DNA of 64,000 nt from Thiohalomonas denitrificans (GTDB lineage: Bacteria; Pseudomonadota; Gammaproteobacteria; Thiohalomonadales; Thiohalomonadaceae), in contig DYFR01000020.1 in assembly GCA_020725115.1 (NCBI GenBank), forward strand, positions 1-64,000, in the 5' to 3' direction. Shown one piece after another: positions 10,977 through 21,497 of this stretch. The position numbers and the translations under genes are program-made. A model generated the notes under the pieces. The model was given only the letters and a program-made list of their open reading frames with translations. It did no database searches and was not told the origin of the DNA. Position 1 is the first letter of the stretch. Every line of letters begins with the position of its first letter.

Positions 10977-11003
10977 TTAGCACTCGCCGCAAGCGAGTGC
11001 TAA
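10977..11003 (-). promoter_or_regulatory. CIRCE operator (HrcA-binding inverted repeat)
   Basis: A perfect match to TTAGCACTC-N9-GAGTGCTAA, located 82 bases upstream of the groES start. CIRCE is bound by the heat-shock repressor HrcA. This implies HrcA control of groESL rather than control by sigma-32 alone; hrcA itself is not in the window. Confidence 0.97.
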
Positions 11004-11056
11004 TAATAATGGCGAGTTGGGGAGAGTCAAGGGGCGGGGTGTCGAAAACCTGATTT

Positions 11057-11503
11057 TCAGTCGTCTTCCCGCCTGTACTGCCCTTCCAGGGTCGCCGGAC
11101 CGTGACGGCGACCGGGCGAGCGCCCGGCGGCGGGCCGTGCCATGGGAAGGCCGCGCCGCAGCACGGCAGCAATCAGGGCGCGGCGCAACGGCGGCACCAG
11201 TCCGAGCATGCCCAGCGTGTCGGTGAAAAAGCCCGGCAGCAGCAGCATGGCACCGGACGCCAGGATCACCAGCCCCTCCAGCATGGCCAACGTCGGCGTT
11301 TCGCCCCGCTGTACCAGAACCTGCACCCGATTCAGCGCCGCCAGACCTTGATGACGCAGCAGCAGGGCGCCCAGCACAGCGGTAAACACCACCAGGGCAA
11401 TGGTCGGGATCGCGCCGATCACACCGCCGACCTGGATCAGCAGGTAGATCTCAACGATGGGCAACAGCAACAAAAACAGGAATAAAAGGCGGGGCAGGGG
11501 CAT
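11057..11503 (-). CDS. fxsA: FxsA family membrane protein
   Basis: Predicted inner-membrane protein of 148 residues. It starts MPLPRLLFLFLLLLPIVEIY, then has further hydrophobic segments (GAIPTIALVVFTAVLGALLL; LVILASGAMLLLPGFFTDTL), the latter being the typical FxsA PGF-T-D signature. The E. coli protein eases F-plasmid exclusion of phage T7; its normal role is not well known. The open frame begins 14 codons earlier, but the ATG at 11503 opens the first membrane helix properly. Position next to groESL and cutA-dsbD is conserved in gammaproteobacteria. Confidence 0.88.
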   Translation of the reverse strand: MPLPRLLFLFLLLLPIVEIYLLIQVGGVIGAIPTIALVVFTAVLGALLLRHQGLAALNRVQVLVQRGETPTLAMLEGLVILASGAMLLLPGFFTDTLGMLGLVPPLRRALIAAVLRRGLPMARPAAGRSPGRRHGPATLEGQYRREDD

Positions 11504-11684
11504 CTTTAAGTCTCGACAGGGGTGTTTGACCTGAAGGGCAGGCAAGGCACTGGTGCGCCAATGCAGTCGTCAGGGCCGTTGGCCATCGGCCAAATACCGC
11601 TTTTCCTGTGACAACACCGGCGCAGCACTGTTCCGAATTATGCCTGATGATGCACGCTGACGACGAATCCGATATCTTGCAGCA

Positions 11685-12008
11685 ATGTCGCACCTCCTTG
11701 TCTTCAGCACCTGTCCGGATCTCGACTGCGCCCGCACACTGTCCGAGCTGCTGGTACGCGAGCGCCTGGCCGCCTGCGTCAACATCATGCCCACGGTACA
11801 TTCGGTGTATGAGTGGCAGGGTGCCGTGCAGCAGGAGGCGGAATGCCTGCTGCTCATCAAGACCACAAGCGAGCGCTATGCCGCACTGGAGCAGACCCTG
11901 CGTGCGCACCACCCGTATGAACTGCCGGAGATCATCGCTGTCTCACTGACCGCAGGTCTGCCTGCCTACCTCAACTGGCTCGATCACCAAACGGAAAACA
12001 ACGAATGA
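11685..12008 (+). CDS. cutA: CutA1 divalent-ion tolerance protein
   Basis: Small trimeric ferredoxin-like-fold protein, 107 residues, linked to copper/divalent metal tolerance, with biochemical role unsettled. Recognisable segments are LLVRERLAACVNIMPTVHSV with the invariant CVN, EAECLLLIKT, and HPYELPEIIAV. The ATG at 11685 is preceded by a modest ribosome-binding site. Its stop overlaps the dsbD start (ATGA), the same cutA-dsbD pairing seen in E. coli. Confidence 0.95.
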   Translation: MSHLLVFSTCPDLDCARTLSELLVRERLAACVNIMPTVHSVYEWQGAVQQEAECLLLIKTTSERYAALEQTLRAHHPYELPEIIAVSLTAGLPAYLNWLDHQTENNE

Positions 12009-14242
12009 GAACCACGCTGAAGTTTTGGCTAGTCCTGTTCACCCTCACCCTGTCCCTGGCCGGCACGGTGATGGCGGAAGACGAGGAACTGCTGCCACCG
12101 GAGCAGGCCTTCGCACTCAAGATCACTCCCCTCGACGCCACCACCCTGCGTGCCGAGTGGACCATCGCCAAGGGTTACTACCTATATAAGGACAAGTTCA
12201 GCTTCAGCACCGACGCCCCCGGCATCACCCTGGGGGTGCCGAAATTCCCCGCCGGCAAGGTCAAGCAGGACGAGTTTTTCGGCAAGGTCGAGATCTACCA
12301 GGGCCGTGTCGCTGTCGACATCCCGCTGATCCGCACCGCAGCGGCCCCCACCAGCATCGAACTGATCGCCGGCTCCCAGGGCTGCGCCGAGATCGGCGTG
12401 TGCTATCCACCGCAGCGCAACAAGGTGAAGCTGACCCTGCCGGCCCAGACGGCCGCCGCAACAGCGGCCCCGGCCAAATCACTGACCCAGCTGCAGCAGG
12501 TTATGGGCGGTGCGGCCCAGGACGACGACGTGCTGGAACCGGACGTGGCCTTCCGCTTCGACGCCGATGTCGCTGCCGATGCGGTCACCCTGCGCTGGCA
12601 GATCGCCCCGAACCACTATCTCTACAAGGACAAGTTCACCTTCCAGCTGAAAGAGGGCAGCGCCGCCACCCTGGGCAACTACGCCCTGCCCGCCGGTGAG
12701 GAGAAGAACGACGAATTCTTCGGCCGCATCTTCGTGTTCCACGATGCGGTGGAAGTACGCATCCCGGTGCAGCGCAGCGGCGACGCCACCCTGCTGGTGA
12801 GCTACCAGGGCTGCGCCGAACTGACCGGCATCTGCTATCCGCCCATCCGCAAGGAGATCAGCCTCGACCCGGCGGCGGCCGGTATCAGCAGCACCGCCGC
12901 GGCCCTCCCGGCAGCCACTGACGCGGCGCCGAAATCGGAACAGGATTCCCTGGCCGATGCCCTGGCCAGCGGCAATCATGTGCTCACCGTGCTCACCTTC
13001 CTCGGCCTGGGCCTGCTGCTGGCCTTTACCCCCTGCGTGTTCCCGATGATCCCGATCCTGTCGAGCATCATCGTCGGCCAGGGCGCCGGGCTCACCACGC
13101 GCAGGGCCTTCATCATGTCGCTGGTGTATGTGCTGGCCATGGCGCTGACCTACACCGTGGCCGGCGTGCTGGCCGGCCTGTTCGGTGCCAACCTGCAGGC
13201 GGCCTTCCAGAACCCGTGGATCCTGGGCAGCTTCAGCGTGGTGTTCGTGCTGCTGGCCCTGTCCATGTTCGGCTTCTACGAGCTGCAGCTGCCCTCGGCG
13301 CTGCAGACCAAGCTGAGCGAGATATCCAACAAGCAGCAGGGCGGCAGTCTCATCGGCGTGGCCATCATGGGCCTGCTGTCGGCGCTGATCGTCGGCCCCT
13401 GCGTGGCGCCGCCGCTGATGGGCGCGCTGATCTATATCGGCCAGACCGGCGATGCCGTGCTGGGCGGCCTGGCCCTGTTTGCCCTGTCCATGGGCATGGG
13501 CGCGCCGCTGCTGCTCATCGGCACCTCGGCCGGCAAGCTGCTGCCGCGCGCCGGTGGCTGGATGAACGCCATCAAGGCGGTGTTCGGCGTGATGCTGCTG
13601 GCGGTGGCGCTGTGGATGCTGGAGCGCATCCTCCCCGCCTTCGTCACCATGCTGGGCTGGGCGCTGCTCGTCATCATCTCCGCCATCTACATGGGCGCGC
13701 TGGAGCCGCTCAAGGACAATGCCTCCGGCTGGCGCAAGCTGTGGAAGGGTCTCGGCCTGGCCCTGCTGATCCACGGTGCCCTGCTGCTGGTGGGCGCCGC
13801 TGCCGGCGGCAACGACCCGTTGCAGCCGCTGCGCGGTGTCGGCTTCGGTGGTGGTGCCGGCATGATGCAGCCGGCCAGGCTGGAATTCCGCACGGTGAAG
13901 ACCGTGGCCGACATGGAGCAGGCAGTGGCAGCCGCCGCTGCCCAGGGCAAACCGGTGATGCTCGACTTCTATGCCGACTGGTGCGTCTCCTGCAAGGAGT
14001 TCGACAAGTACACCTTCTCCGATACCGGCGTGATCCAGGCCCTGTCCGGCGCCGTGCTGCTCAAGGCCGACGTCACTGCCAACGACGACGCCGACCAGGC
14101 CATGCTGCGCCACTTCAAGCTCATCGGCCCGCCCAGCCTGCTGTTCTTCGGCGCCGACGGCAAGGAACGCCAGGGCTTCCGCGTGGTCGGCTTCATGGGG
14201 CCGGAAGAGTTCCGTGCCCACGTGGAACGCGCGCTGCGTTAA
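12005..14242 (+). CDS. dsbD: Thiol:disulfide interchange protein DsbD with two tandem alpha domains
   Basis: Carries electrons from cytoplasmic thioredoxin across the inner membrane to periplasmic thiol reductases and cytochrome c maturation. A signal peptide covers residues 1-24. Two alpha (nDsbD) domains follow: residues 25-150 with Cys127/Cys133 (QGCAEIGVCYPP) and 172-290 with Cys270/Cys277 (QGCAELTGICYPP). The eight-helix transmembrane domain starts near 323, with FTPCVFPMIP and LIVGPCVAPP holding its two cysteines. A thioredoxin-like gamma domain ends the protein with WCVSC (Cys660, Cys663). Total 745 residues versus 565 in E. coli; the excess is the duplicated alpha domain. Both copies keep their cysteine pair. 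Confidence 0.95.
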   Translation: MRTTLKFWLVLFTLTLSLAGTVMAEDEELLPPEQAFALKITPLDATTLRAEWTIAKGYYLYKDKFSFSTDAPGITLGVPKFPAGKVKQDEFFGKVEIYQGRVAVDIPLIRTAAAPTSIELIAGSQGCAEIGVCYPPQRNKVKLTLPAQTAAATAAPAKSLTQLQQVMGGAAQDDDVLEPDVAFRFDADVAADAVTLRWQIAPNHYLYKDKFTFQLKEGSAATLGNYALPAGEEKNDEFFGRIFVFHDAVEVRIPVQRSGDATLLVSYQGCAELTGICYPPIRKEISLDPAAAGISSTAAALPAATDAAPKSEQDSLADALASGNHVLTVLTFLGLGLLLAFTPCVFPMIPILSSIIVGQGAGLTTRRAFIMSLVYVLAMALTYTVAGVLAGLFGANLQAAFQNPWILGSFSVVFVLLALSMFGFYELQLPSALQTKLSEISNKQQGGSLIGVAIMGLLSALIVGPCVAPPLMGALIYIGQTGDAVLGGLALFALSMGMGAPLLLIGTSAGKLLPRAGGWMNAIKAVFGVMLLAVALWMLERILPAFVTMLGWALLVIISAIYMGALEPLKDNASGWRKLWKGLGLALLIHGALLLVGAAAGGNDPLQPLRGVGFGGGAGMMQPARLEFRTVKTVADMEQAVAAAAAQGKPVMLDFYADWCVSCKEFDKYTFSDTGVIQALSGAVLLKADVTANDDADQAMLRHFKLIGPPSLLFFGADGKERQGFRVVGFMGPEEFRAHVERALR

Positions 14243-14252
14243 AACCAAGATC

Positions 14253-14330
14253 ATCCGCAAATGAACGCGAATCAACGCAAATAAGCCCTCCCATCTTTAA
14301 TTTGCGTCCATTCGCGTTCATTTGCGGACC
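14253..14330. repeat. TTTGCG-type intergenic palindrome
   Basis: Arms ATCCGCAAATGAACGCGAAT and TTCGCGTTCATTTGCGGA are nearly perfect complements; the inner parts (CAACGCAAATAAG and TTTGCGTCC) also pair in part. It lies between dsbD and the TlpA-like gene. Related copies at 33645 and 35364. Confidence 0.9.
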
Positions 14331-14355
14331 AATTCTTTAAAACGGGATTTTTGCC

Positions 14356-14874
14356 ATGTACCGTCTGTTGCCCGTCCTGGCCCTGGGGGCCGTCCTGCTC
14401 GTCGCCGGCTGCGGCTCGGAAAGCACCGCCGTGCCGGCGGCACCGGCGCCCCAGGCGACAATGGCGCCCATTGCGTTCAACTTCCCCGATCTGGACGGTA
14501 AGCCGCGGCATCTGACGGAGTGGCAGGGCCAGGTGGTGCTGGTCAACTTCTGGGCGCCCTGGTGCCCGCCCTGCCGCAAGGAAATGCCGGCGCTGATGGA
14601 GTTGCAGGAAAAGCATGCCGCCCGTGGCCTCACCGTGGTCGGCATCACCATCGATACCCATGACAACGCCGAGGCCTTCGCCGACTCCCTGGGCATCAAT
14701 TTCCCCATCCTCATCGGCGAAGAGGGTGGCCTGGAGCTGGCCCAGACCCTGGGCAACAAGGTCGGCGCCCTGCCCTATACGGTGGTACTCGACCGCCAGG
14801 GCCGCGTCGCCTACACCCACCGCAGCGAAATCACCCTGGAACAGGCCGAGGAGGCCGTGCTGCCGTTGTTGTAA
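14356..14874 (+). CDS. TlpA-family thioredoxin-like lipoprotein
   Basis: A lipoprotein signal (LLVAGC, lipidated Cys19) leads to a redoxin domain of the TlpA/ResA type with active site WAPWCPPCRKEMP (Cys70, Cys73) and the cis-proline region GALPYTVVLDRQG. The length is 172 residues. It would be anchored in the periplasm as a thiol reductase, and its place after dsbD suggests DsbD as its electron source. The likely client is cytochrome c maturation or another extracytoplasmic thiol, which the sequence does not tell. Confidence 0.9.
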   Translation: MYRLLPVLALGAVLLVAGCGSESTAVPAAPAPQATMAPIAFNFPDLDGKPRHLTEWQGQVVLVNFWAPWCPPCRKEMPALMELQEKHAARGLTVVGITIDTHDNAEAFADSLGINFPILIGEEGGLELAQTLGNKVGALPYTVVLDRQGRVAYTHRSEITLEQAEEAVLPLL

Positions 14875-15104
14875 ACAGGGTACCGTTGTTGTAAATGAGC
14901 ACCCCGTCACAGCTTTATATGGGCTGATTTTGCGCGGAACTGCTTTGAACTGGCGGTAACTCCCGTTTCGTAGACAAACCCCTCCCCCTTGGTGCACAAT
15001 CTCACGCCGTATTCCAGCCCGCTACCGGCGACAAGGCCGAACCTGCGGGCAACCGGCGGGAAAAACACAATAACCACCCCGCCAGTGCATTGTCAGGGGA
15101 ACTC

Positions 15105-15554
15105 ATGGCACAGCTGTTGGTATTGAACGGTCCCAATCTGAACCTGCTCGGTACGCGCGAACCGGAACACTATGGTCACGCCACCCTGGAATCGATCACC
15201 AGCCGTCTGCAACAGCAGGCCGGCGCCGCAGGCCACCGCCTGGAGAGCTTCCAGAGCAACGCCGAGCATGAACTGGTACAGCGGGTGCATCGTGCCCGGG
15301 AGGAAGGTGTTGCCTTCATCATCATCAATCCGGCCGCCTTCACCCATACCAGTGTGGCCTTGCGTGATGCCCTGGCCGCGGTCGCCATCCCGTTCATCGA
15401 GGTACACCTCTCCAACGTGCATGCACGCGAGCCGTTCCGCAAACACTCCTATTTTTCCGATCTGGCCCGCGGCGTCATCAGCGGTCTGGGTCCGATGGTC
15501 TACGAACTGGCGCTCACTGCAGCGCTGCAACAGATTTCTGCGAACAACAACTGA
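15105..15554 (+). CDS. aroQ: 3-dehydroquinate dehydratase, type II
   Basis: Third step of the shikimate pathway, dehydrating 3-dehydroquinate. A 149-residue dodecameric flavodoxin-like enzyme. The signature [17 protein letters not shown] begins it; the catalytic tyrosine is in [10 protein letters not shown], the [18 protein letters not shown] stretch and the histidine in [14 protein letters not shown] follow. The ATG at 15105 is chosen over one five codons upstream because CAGGGGA lies about seven bases before it. It heads the conserved aroQ-accB-accC cluster. Confidence 0.96.
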   Translation: MAQLLVLNGPNLNLLGTREPEHYGHATLESITSRLQQQAGAAGHRLESFQSNAEHELVQRVHRAREEGVAFIIINPAAFTHTSVALRDALAAVAIPFIEVHLSNVHAREPFRKHSYFSDLARGVISGLGPMVYELALTAALQQISANNN

Positions 15555-15569
15555 ACAGGACTAACCACA

Positions 15570-16007
15570 ATGGATATTCGCAAGGTCAAGAAACTCATCG
15601 AGCTGCTGGAAGAATCCGGCGTCGCCGAGATCGAGATCCATGAAGGCGAAGAGTCGGTACGCATCAGCCGCTACAGCCAGAACGCAGCACCCGCCGTGGC
15701 CATTGCCGCCCCGCTGCCCGCCGCCGCCCCGGTCGCTGTCGCACCGGTGGCCGAGGTGAAGGATGAGCTCAGTGGACACGCGGTGACCTCACCCATCGTC
15801 GGCGCCTTCTACCGCTCGCCCTCGCCCCAGGCCAAGTCCTTCGTCGAGGTCGGCTCGCGCGTCAGCGTGGGCGACACCCTGTGCATCATCGAGGCGATGA
15901 AAATCATGAATCAGATCGAGGCGGACAAGGCCGGCGTGATCAAGGCCATCCTGGTCGAAAACGGTCAGCCGGTGGAATTCGGCCAGCCGCTGTTCATCAT
16001 CGAATAA
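15570..16007 (+). CDS. accB: Biotin carboxyl carrier protein of acetyl-CoA carboxylase
   Basis: Carries carboxybiotin between the carboxylase and transferase parts of acetyl-CoA carboxylase, the first step of fatty acid synthesis. At 145 residues it has a short amino-terminal oligomerisation segment, an Ala/Pro/Val-rich flexible linker (about residues 38-62), and a biotinyl domain with the biotin site EAMKIMN (Lys111). It is 15 bp downstream of aroQ and 30 bp upstream of accC. Confidence 0.97.
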   Translation: MDIRKVKKLIELLEESGVAEIEIHEGEESVRISRYSQNAAPAVAIAAPLPAAAPVAVAPVAEVKDELSGHAVTSPIVGAFYRSPSPQAKSFVEVGSRVSVGDTLCIIEAMKIMNQIEADKAGVIKAILVENGQPVEFGQPLFIIE

Positions 16008-16037
16008 CCCAGGCCGAACGAGAGCAACCCACCTCCT

Positions 16038-17378
<1,341 letters not shown>

Positions 17379-17400
17379 CCGCCTGCCGGCACCGGTACAA

Positions 17401-17432
17401 AAAGGCCGCCACCGCAAGGTGGCGGCCTTTTT
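17401..17432 (+). terminator. Intrinsic terminator after accC
   Basis: A 10-bp GGCCGCCACC stem with a GCAA tetraloop and TTTTT. Confidence 0.93.
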
Positions 17433-17532
17433 CATTGCCGCGAAACTGCGCTTATGTTGATTTATGTCAATATCTGGGCCAGATGATTCTGTGACAATCC
17501 GGTGACACCCGACCCCGCGTGGAGAGCAGGCC

Positions 17533-18033
17533 ATGACCCCATCCGCCGCCAGTCCGGCACCCGTCACCAGCAACACCCTGATCGACTGGAGCGACGAACT
17601 CAGCGTCGGCATTCAGGAAATCGACGACCAGCACCAGTTTCTGGTGGAACTGCTCAACAAGCTGCACCGCGCCATCCACCAGCGCCAGGGCACTGCCGCC
17701 GCCCAGGCCATTCTGGTGGAACTGGCCGACTACACCCGGATTCACTTCGCGGTCGAGGAGAGCCTGATGCGCATTCTCGGCTACCCCGGTTACGCGGATC
17801 ACAAGCAGCAGCACGACCATCTGATCGAGGAAATCGGCGAACTGCAGGAAAAACTCGAGAGCGGCAAGAAGTCCATCACCTTCGAGCTGCTGCACTTCCT
17901 GCGCATCTGGCTCACCCGGCACATCATGGAGGAGGATCAGCAGTACAGCCCCTTCTTCCTCTCCCGCGGTGCCGTCGCCACCGGCGACAAGGCATCCATC
18001 GCCGGGCGTCTGTGGAAATCGCTGTTCGGCTGA
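17533..18033 (+). CDS. Bacteriohemerythrin
   Basis: Oxygen-binding di-iron four-helix protein, 166 residues. The ligand pattern is visible: DDQHQFLVELLNKLH, then IHFAVEESLM, HKQQHDHL, and WLTRHIMEED. Such proteins store or deliver O2 or sense it. A GGAGAG site precedes the ATG. It is inserted between accC and prmA, which are usually close together, and has its own upstream region. A second copy lies at 23591; both end in a similar short tail finishing in a LFG or MFGG motif. Confidence 0.93.
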   Translation: MTPSAASPAPVTSNTLIDWSDELSVGIQEIDDQHQFLVELLNKLHRAIHQRQGTAAAQAILVELADYTRIHFAVEESLMRILGYPGYADHKQQHDHLIEEIGELQEKLESGKKSITFELLHFLRIWLTRHIMEEDQQYSPFFLSRGAVATGDKASIAGRLWKSLFG

Positions 18034-18115
18034 CGGTCAACACATCGGCACCGGGCAGTCGTGACCCTGCAGATGGAGTATCATGCGGCCTTCCGCCACT
18101 GCCGCACTCCATCCC

Positions 18116-19018
18116 ATGCCCTGGCTGCAACTGATATTTGAAACTGATGAGAAACACGCCCCCGCGCTCGCCGAACTGCTGAGCGAGGAAGGCGCGGTCG
18201 CCGTCACCCTGGAGGATGATGCCGACCAGCCGCTGTACGAGCCGCCCCCCGGTGCCACGCCGTTGTGGCAGGCCACCCGCGTGGTGGCGCTGTTCGAGGC
18301 CGATCACGATATTCCCGCCACCGTTGCCGCCGTCACCACGGCCTGGGCGCCGAGCGAGCTGCCCGCCTGGCGTCTGGAACAGCTGGAGGATCGTGACTGG
18401 AGCCGCGAGTGGATGGACACCTACAAACCGATGCGCTTCGGCGACCGGCTGTGGATCGTGCCCAGCTGGACCGAGGCGCCGGATCCCGCCGCCGTCAATA
18501 TCCTGCTCGATCCGGGCCTGGCCTTCGGCACCGGCACCCATCCCACCACCCGCCTGTGCCTGGAATGGCTGGACCGCCACCCCACGACCCAGCAGCAGGT
18601 GATCGACTATGGCTGCGGCTCCGGCATCCTCGCCATCGCCGCCGCCCTGCTCGGGGCCGCGCAGGTGTGGGCCATCGACAATGACCCGCAGGCGCTCACC
18701 GCCACCCGCGACAACGCCGGCCGCAACGCCGTTACCGCGTGCATCAACACCGCCCTGCCCGAGGCACTGCCCGCGTGTCAGAGCGATGTGCTCATCGCCA
18801 ACATCCTGGCCGGCCCGCTGATCAGCCTGGCACCGCACTTCGCCACACTGGTACGGCCGCAGGGTGCCATCGTATTGTCGGGGATACTGCCGGATCAGGC
18901 GCAACAGGTACTGGACGCCTACCGCCCCTGGTTCGACATGGCGCCGCCCACCGGGCACGAAGGCTGGGTGCGCCTGGAAGGCAGCAGAAAATCCGCTACG
19001 TTCGGCCAACCGGACTAA
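18116..19018 (+). CDS. prmA: Ribosomal protein L11 methyltransferase
   Basis: Transfers methyl groups from S-adenosylmethionine to ribosomal protein L11. A substrate-recognition domain occupies about residues 1-60, followed by a linker and a Rossmann methyltransferase domain with VIDYGCGSGILAIAAALLGA and the active-site-type IANILAGPL. Just before it is the LDPGLAFGTGTHPTTRLCL segment characteristic of PrmA. The ATG at 18116 (MPWLQLIFETDEK) gives 300 residues, close to 293 in E. coli; upstream codons in frame lack homology. Confidence 0.96.
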   Translation: MPWLQLIFETDEKHAPALAELLSEEGAVAVTLEDDADQPLYEPPPGATPLWQATRVVALFEADHDIPATVAAVTTAWAPSELPAWRLEQLEDRDWSREWMDTYKPMRFGDRLWIVPSWTEAPDPAAVNILLDPGLAFGTGTHPTTRLCLEWLDRHPTTQQQVIDYGCGSGILAIAAALLGAAQVWAIDNDPQALTATRDNAGRNAVTACINTALPEALPACQSDVLIANILAGPLISLAPHFATLVRPQGAIVLSGILPDQAQQVLDAYRPWFDMAPPTGHEGWVRLEGSRKSATFGQPD

Positions 19019-19051
19019 TCCATCTACCGGAAATAACGGCGCCCGCGATCC

Positions 19052-20233
19052 ATGTATACCCAGTGCCCCTCATGCAGCACCTTTTTTCGCATCACGACCG
19101 AGCAGCTGCAGGCGGCCGGAGGCAAGGTGCGCTGCGGCGAATGCCATGGCGTTTTTTACGCACCGGATCACCTGACCGAAAACCTCCCCGCCGAAATACG
19201 GCATGCGGCGCCGGCATCCCGTGACGAACCCCTGTACGAAACACTGCTGCGTGAAACACCGCTGCCGGAAGAGCCGCAGCCAGCCGCCGCCGAAGAGCCC
19301 CCGCAGGAGACGGGCCACTCCCTGTCCAGCGATCTGGATGAGCTGTTCGACACCGGCGCCACCACTGCGCCGGCCGACATCGCACGGGATACTCCGCTGG
19401 AGCCCCCTGCCGAGGATGCCGGCCCGCTGCCCCTGCCCCCTGCCGATCCCTACGGCGAGGAGGATATCGAGGCCCTGCTCAAGCACACCCCGCCCGACCC
19501 CACCACGGACAACGAACCGGCAGAGTTCGAGCTGCCCTGGGACGATATCCCGGCCGATATGCCGCCGGCCGGGGAAACCGCAGCGCTTGACGCCGATCCG
19601 GCATCGCTCGATATCGATACGGCCCCCGATACCGTCGATGACTTCGATCTGCCGGAACCGGAGCTGACCACTGCACGCAGCGTGGCCGGCCCGGCGGCCG
19701 CGCCGCTGTCGCCACTGTCCGCCATGCTGGCGGATGAGGCCGCCACTCCGCCCCGTAGCCGTCTGCTGGCCGGCAGCCTCTGGACCCTGGGCAGCCTGTT
19801 GCTGCTCGCCACACTGGTCATGCAATACCTCTACCTCAACCGGGCCATGGTGGTGCACTACCCTGAATTGCGCCCCCTGCTGGAAACCCTGTGCGATTAC
19901 ACCGGCTGCCAGCTGCCGGCACGGCGCGATCTCGGCGCACTCACCCTGCTGGAACGCGATATCCGCTCCCACGAGCAGTATCAGGGCGCCCTGATGATCA
20001 GCGCCACCTTGCTGAACCGCGCCACCTTCGCCCAACCCTACCCCGCCGTCGAGGTGGTGATGCGCGATCTCGGTGGCAAGGTGGTGGCGGCCCGCCGTTT
20101 CCAGCCGCAGGAATACCTGCCGGGCGATGCCACCCCCCATCACCTGCTGGCACCACAGGGCACGGCACAACTGGTGCTGGACGTCACCGATCCGGGTTCC
20201 GAGGCGGTCGGCTTCGAGTTCACCTTCCACTGA
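19052..20233 (+). CDS. Zinc-ribbon DUF3426 membrane protein
   Basis: A protein of 393 residues beginning with an MJ0042-type zinc ribbon (YTQCPSCSTFFRITTEQL, then VRCGECHGVF: two CxxC pairs). Residues 60-215 are acidic, proline/alanine-rich and likely disordered. One membrane helix lies near 241-262. The carboxy-terminal domain is of the DUF3426 type (CDYTGCQLPARRDLGAL ... FQPQEYLPGD). The function is unknown; it regularly lies between prmA and dusB in gammaproteobacteria. The gap to prmA is 33 bp, so it is likely in the same operon. Confidence 0.88.
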   Translation: MYTQCPSCSTFFRITTEQLQAAGGKVRCGECHGVFYAPDHLTENLPAEIRHAAPASRDEPLYETLLRETPLPEEPQPAAAEEPPQETGHSLSSDLDELFDTGATTAPADIARDTPLEPPAEDAGPLPLPPADPYGEEDIEALLKHTPPDPTTDNEPAEFELPWDDIPADMPPAGETAALDADPASLDIDTAPDTVDDFDLPEPELTTARSVAGPAAAPLSPLSAMLADEAATPPRSRLLAGSLWTLGSLLLLATLVMQYLYLNRAMVVHYPELRPLLETLCDYTGCQLPARRDLGALTLLERDIRSHEQYQGALMISATLLNRATFAQPYPAVEVVMRDLGGKVVAARRFQPQEYLPGDATPHHLLAPQGTAQLVLDVTDPGSEAVGFEFTFH

Positions 20234-20255
20234 GTTGATTCTCAAAACCACGGTT

Positions 20256-20384
20256 TTACCGCAGAGACGCAGAGATCGCAGAGGAAATTCATACCGTTAC
20301 GCACCTTTGTCTTCATCGCCCACCGGCACCATCGCAAAGCGTTGCAACCGGTGTTTCTCTGCGTCCTCGGCGTCTCGGCGGTGA
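20256..20384. repeat. CGCAGAG-type intergenic palindrome
   Basis: Arms ACCGCAGAGACGCAGAGA and TCCTCGGCGTCTCGGCGGT, between the zinc-ribbon gene and dusB. Confidence 0.85.
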
Positions 20385-20507
20385 GTTTCCAACTTTGTGC
20401 GTCGCCTGGGGCCAAATTCTCCCTTTCCCGCACCTCGTCGCTTGTACCTTCTTCGCCGCTCCTGGGGTATGATTCGCGGTTCCCGCATTTCCACCGCCAC
20501 AGCGCCC

Positions 20508-21497
20508 ATGCAGATCGGACCCTACAAACTGGCCAACAACCTGGTGCTCGCGCCCATGGCGGGGGTCACCGATCGGCCGTTCCGCCAGCTGTGCAAGCAG
20601 CTCGGCGCCGGCATGGCCGTGTCCGAGATGGTGTCGTCCAACTCCCTGCTGTGGGGCAGTGAAAAAACCCGGCGCCGCGCCGATCACGACGGCGAGGTGG
20701 AACCGCGCAACGTGCAGATCATGGGCGCCGATCCGAGGCTGATGGCCGACGCCGCGCGCTACAACGTGGACAACGGCGCGCAGATCATCGACATCAACAT
20801 GGGCTGCCCGGCCAAGAAGGTGTGCAACGTCTCCGCCGGTTCCGCCCTGCTGCGTGACGAAGACCTGGTGCGGCGCATCCTCGAAGCCGTGGTAGGCGCG
20901 GTACCCGAGGTACCGGTCACCCTCAAATTCCGCACCGGCTGGGACCGCGAGCACAGGAACGGCGTCACCATCGCCCGCATCGCCGCGGACGTCGGCATCC
21001 AGTCCCTGGCCGTGCATGGCCGCACCCGCGCCGACGGCTACTCCGGCGAGGCCGAATACGACACCATCGCCGCCATCAAGGCCAGCGTGGCCATCCCGGT
21101 GATCGCCAACGGCGACATCACCACGCCGCAGAAGGCCCGGCTGGTACTGGAGCACACCGGCGCCGACGGCCTGATGATCGGCCGTGCTGCCCAGGGCCGG
21201 CCCTGGATCTTCCGCGACATCAACCACTATCTCGCCACCGGCGAACTGCTGCCGGAGCCCTCGGCACAGGACGTGCGCGACATCCTGCTCGGCCACCTGA
21301 ACAACCTGTACGCCTTTTACGGCGAATACACCGGCGTGCGCATGGCACGCAAGCACATCTCCTGGTACAGCAAGGGCCAGCGCCACGGCGCCGCCTTCCG
21401 CCAGGAGGTCAACCGCGTGGAGGGCGCGGATCGGCAATTACAAATGGTCAGGGACTTTTTCGACCGCATAATCAATGGGGAGGAATTGGCCGCATGA
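20508..21497 (+). CDS. dusB: tRNA-dihydrouridine synthase B
   Basis: FMN enzyme reducing uridine in the tRNA D-loop. TIM-barrel protein of 329 residues: start [20 protein letters not shown], catalytic cysteine in [20 protein letters not shown], and FMN-phosphate binding near [11 protein letters not shown] and [18 protein letters not shown]. The start at 20508 matches the E. coli beginning; an in-frame ATG at 20469 is less likely. The stop overlaps the fis start (ATGA), the classic dusB-fis operon. Confidence 0.96.
   Translation: MQIGPYKLANNLVLAPMAGVTDRPFRQLCKQLGAGMAVSEMVSSNSLLWGSEKTRRRADHDGEVEPRNVQIMGADPRLMADAARYNVDNGAQIIDINMGCPAKKVCNVSAGSALLRDEDLVRRILEAVVGAVPEVPVTLKFRTGWDREHRNGVTIARIAADVGIQSLAVHGRTRADGYSGEAEYDTIAAIKASVAIPVIANGDITTPQKARLVLEHTGADGLMIGRAAQGRPWIFRDINHYLATGELLPEPSAQDVRDILLGHLNNLYAFYGEYTGVRMARKHISWYSKGQRHGAAFRQEVNRVEGADRQLQMVRDFFDRIINGEELAA

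Noticed and set aside
14863..14894. Short direct repeat CCGTTGTTGTAAA at the end of the TlpA-like gene
   Set aside because: A 13-bp duplication including the stop codon; probably slippage, with no structure or function seen.
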